A stretch of 5,895 nt of DNA, from the NCBI GenBank assembly GCA_029881615.1, contig JAOUMF010000151.1:1-5895 (forward strand), written 5' to 3'. A program made the translations under genes and the position numbers. Shown here piece after piece: positions 5,432-5,895 of this stretch (positions within the stretch are counted from its first letter, which is position 1; the number at the start of each line of letters is the position of its first letter). Below the pieces are notes generated by a model. The model saw only the letters and a program-made list of their open reading frames with translations. It made no database searches and was not told the origin of the DNA. The DNA comes from Alphaproteobacteria bacterium (GTDB lineage Bacteria > Pseudomonadota > Alphaproteobacteria > UBA8366 > JADFVY01).

Positions 5432-5895
5432 CTTGCTCCCCTTTGTTTTCATTGCGCGCGGCGGGCAGCCAGCCGGCCTGGCGCTGTTGGGCCAGAAGCA
5501 CCCGCGCGCCCATGGAAAATTCCCGCGCCGCGCCGTAGGTGGCGATGCCGCGATCCACAAGCTGCGCCATCAGGGCGATCCAGATTTCGGCGGTGACCAG
5601 CGCATCGCCCAACGCCGTGTGGCGGCCCTCGATCACCACCCCGAACCGCGCCGCCAGGCTTTCCAGCCCGATATCCTGTTCCTTGGGATAGAGCGCGGAA
5701 TAGAGCAGCGCGGTATCCAGCGCCGGCGGGGTTTTCCAGGCCAGCCCGGAACGGTCGCATTCGGCCTTCAGAATGGCGAGATCGAAACCGATGGAATGGC
5801 CGACCACCACCGCGCCCTCGATCATATGGGCGAGCGGCGGCCAGCCGACGGCGAATTCCGGCGCTGCGGCGACCATGCGGTCGGTTATGCCATGC
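5424..5895 (-). CDS. DnaQ-like DEDDh 3'-5' exonuclease, C-terminal part (5' end off the window)
   Basis: The frame is open to the right edge and begins with HGITDRMVAAAPEF, a segment normally well inside the domain, so the internal ATG at 5876 is not the start. Numbered from that Met, motif II is VVVGHSIGFDLAIL with the catalytic D32, and motif III is RHTALGDALVTAEIW with H86 and D91, the His-x4-Asp spacing of the DEDDh subclass. Motif I (DxE) must lie beyond the window. The family removes nucleotides from DNA or RNA 3' ends, and its best-known member is the epsilon proofreading subunit of DNA polymerase III. The C-terminal tail after the domain (about 40 residues, GAAREFSMGARVLLAQ onward) is polar and lacks the polymerase-alpha-binding features I would expect of true epsilon, so a stand-alone exonuclease is more likely. 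The TAA at 5424-5426 overlaps the next gene's start by 8 bases. Confidence 0.85.
   Translation of the reverse strand, partial: HGITDRMVAAAPEFAVGWPPLAHMIEGAVVVGHSIGFDLAILKAECDRSGLAWKTPPALDTALLYSALYPKEQDIGLESLAARFGVVIEGRHTALGDALVTAEIWIALMAQLVDRGIATYGAAREFSMGARVLLAQQRQAGWLPAARNENKGEQDG

Noticed and set aside
5432..5560. Upstream in-frame extension of the CBS-protein frame to an ATG at 5560
   Set aside because: This stretch is the exonuclease gene read out of frame, and the strong AGGGGAG site favours the start at 5431.
3947..5596. A 549-codon open frame on the plus strand, the longest in the window
   Set aside because: It lies antisense to the CBS/nucleotidyltransferase and exonuclease genes, whose minus-strand frames carry clear conserved motifs. 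Its product is dominated by His, Gln, Arg and Gly with no recognisable domain, as expected from antisense GC-rich coding DNA.
1..5895. CRISPR arrays, tRNA or rRNA genes, insertion-sequence ends, transposases, integrases
   Set aside because: I looked for regularly spaced repeats, cloverleaf-type sequence and mobile-element proteins and saw none.

Overview
The window is GC-rich (a rough impression of the mid-60s %, dropping in two short intergenic stretches). Its gene families and codon style suggest an alphaproteobacterial chromosome, perhaps a Rhodospirillales-type organism. The main support is the left-hand gene pair (a 'GGQAIVG' protein followed by a 'HGG..GAP.GNRNALKHG' protein), which I recall from rhizobia and relatives. 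The lineage call is an inference from recall, not from a search.

Layout, left to right. (1) 2-301 (+): the 3' end of a small conserved hypothetical gene that enters from the left edge. (2) 360-773 (+): its usual partner, a small Cys/Arg-rich protein, whose last 95 bases run antisense into the next gene. (3) 679-1878 (-): a complete class V aminotransferase of the serine/alanine-glyoxylate type. (4) 1879-2102: a 224-base divergent intergenic region. (5) 2103-2999 (+): a dienelactone hydrolase-family protein with a twin-arginine-like N-terminus and a GTG start. (6) 3021-3043: a strong GC hairpin between convergent genes. (7) 3057-3785 (-): an integral-membrane methyltransferase of the isoprenylcysteine methyltransferase (ICMT) / phospholipid methyltransferase (PEMT) superfamily. 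(8) 3786-3970: an AT-rich leader and intergenic region holding several small inverted repeats. (9) 3971-5431 (-): a CBS-pair plus DUF294-type nucleotidyltransferase protein. (10) 5424-5895 (-): the C-terminal part of a DnaQ-like DEDDh 3'-5' exonuclease that leaves through the right edge. Its stop overlaps the start of gene 9 by 8 bases.

How the genes relate. The exonuclease and the CBS/nucleotidyltransferase are almost certainly one transcription unit and translationally coupled. The two small left-hand genes probably form another short unit. The aminotransferase and hydrolase are divergent neighbours, and nothing in the sequence ties them to one pathway. The membrane methyltransferase appears to stand alone with its own leader.

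No transposase, integrase, CRISPR array, tRNA or rRNA is visible, and I see no clear new multi-gene system. The points most worth checking are: the exonuclease/CBS-nucleotidyltransferase pair that lacks the N-terminal cyclic-nucleotide domain often found in this family; the membrane methyltransferase's resemblance to lipid A phosphate methyltransferases; and the two tandem TGATG junctions that link the left-hand small genes through a 19-codon mini-ORF.
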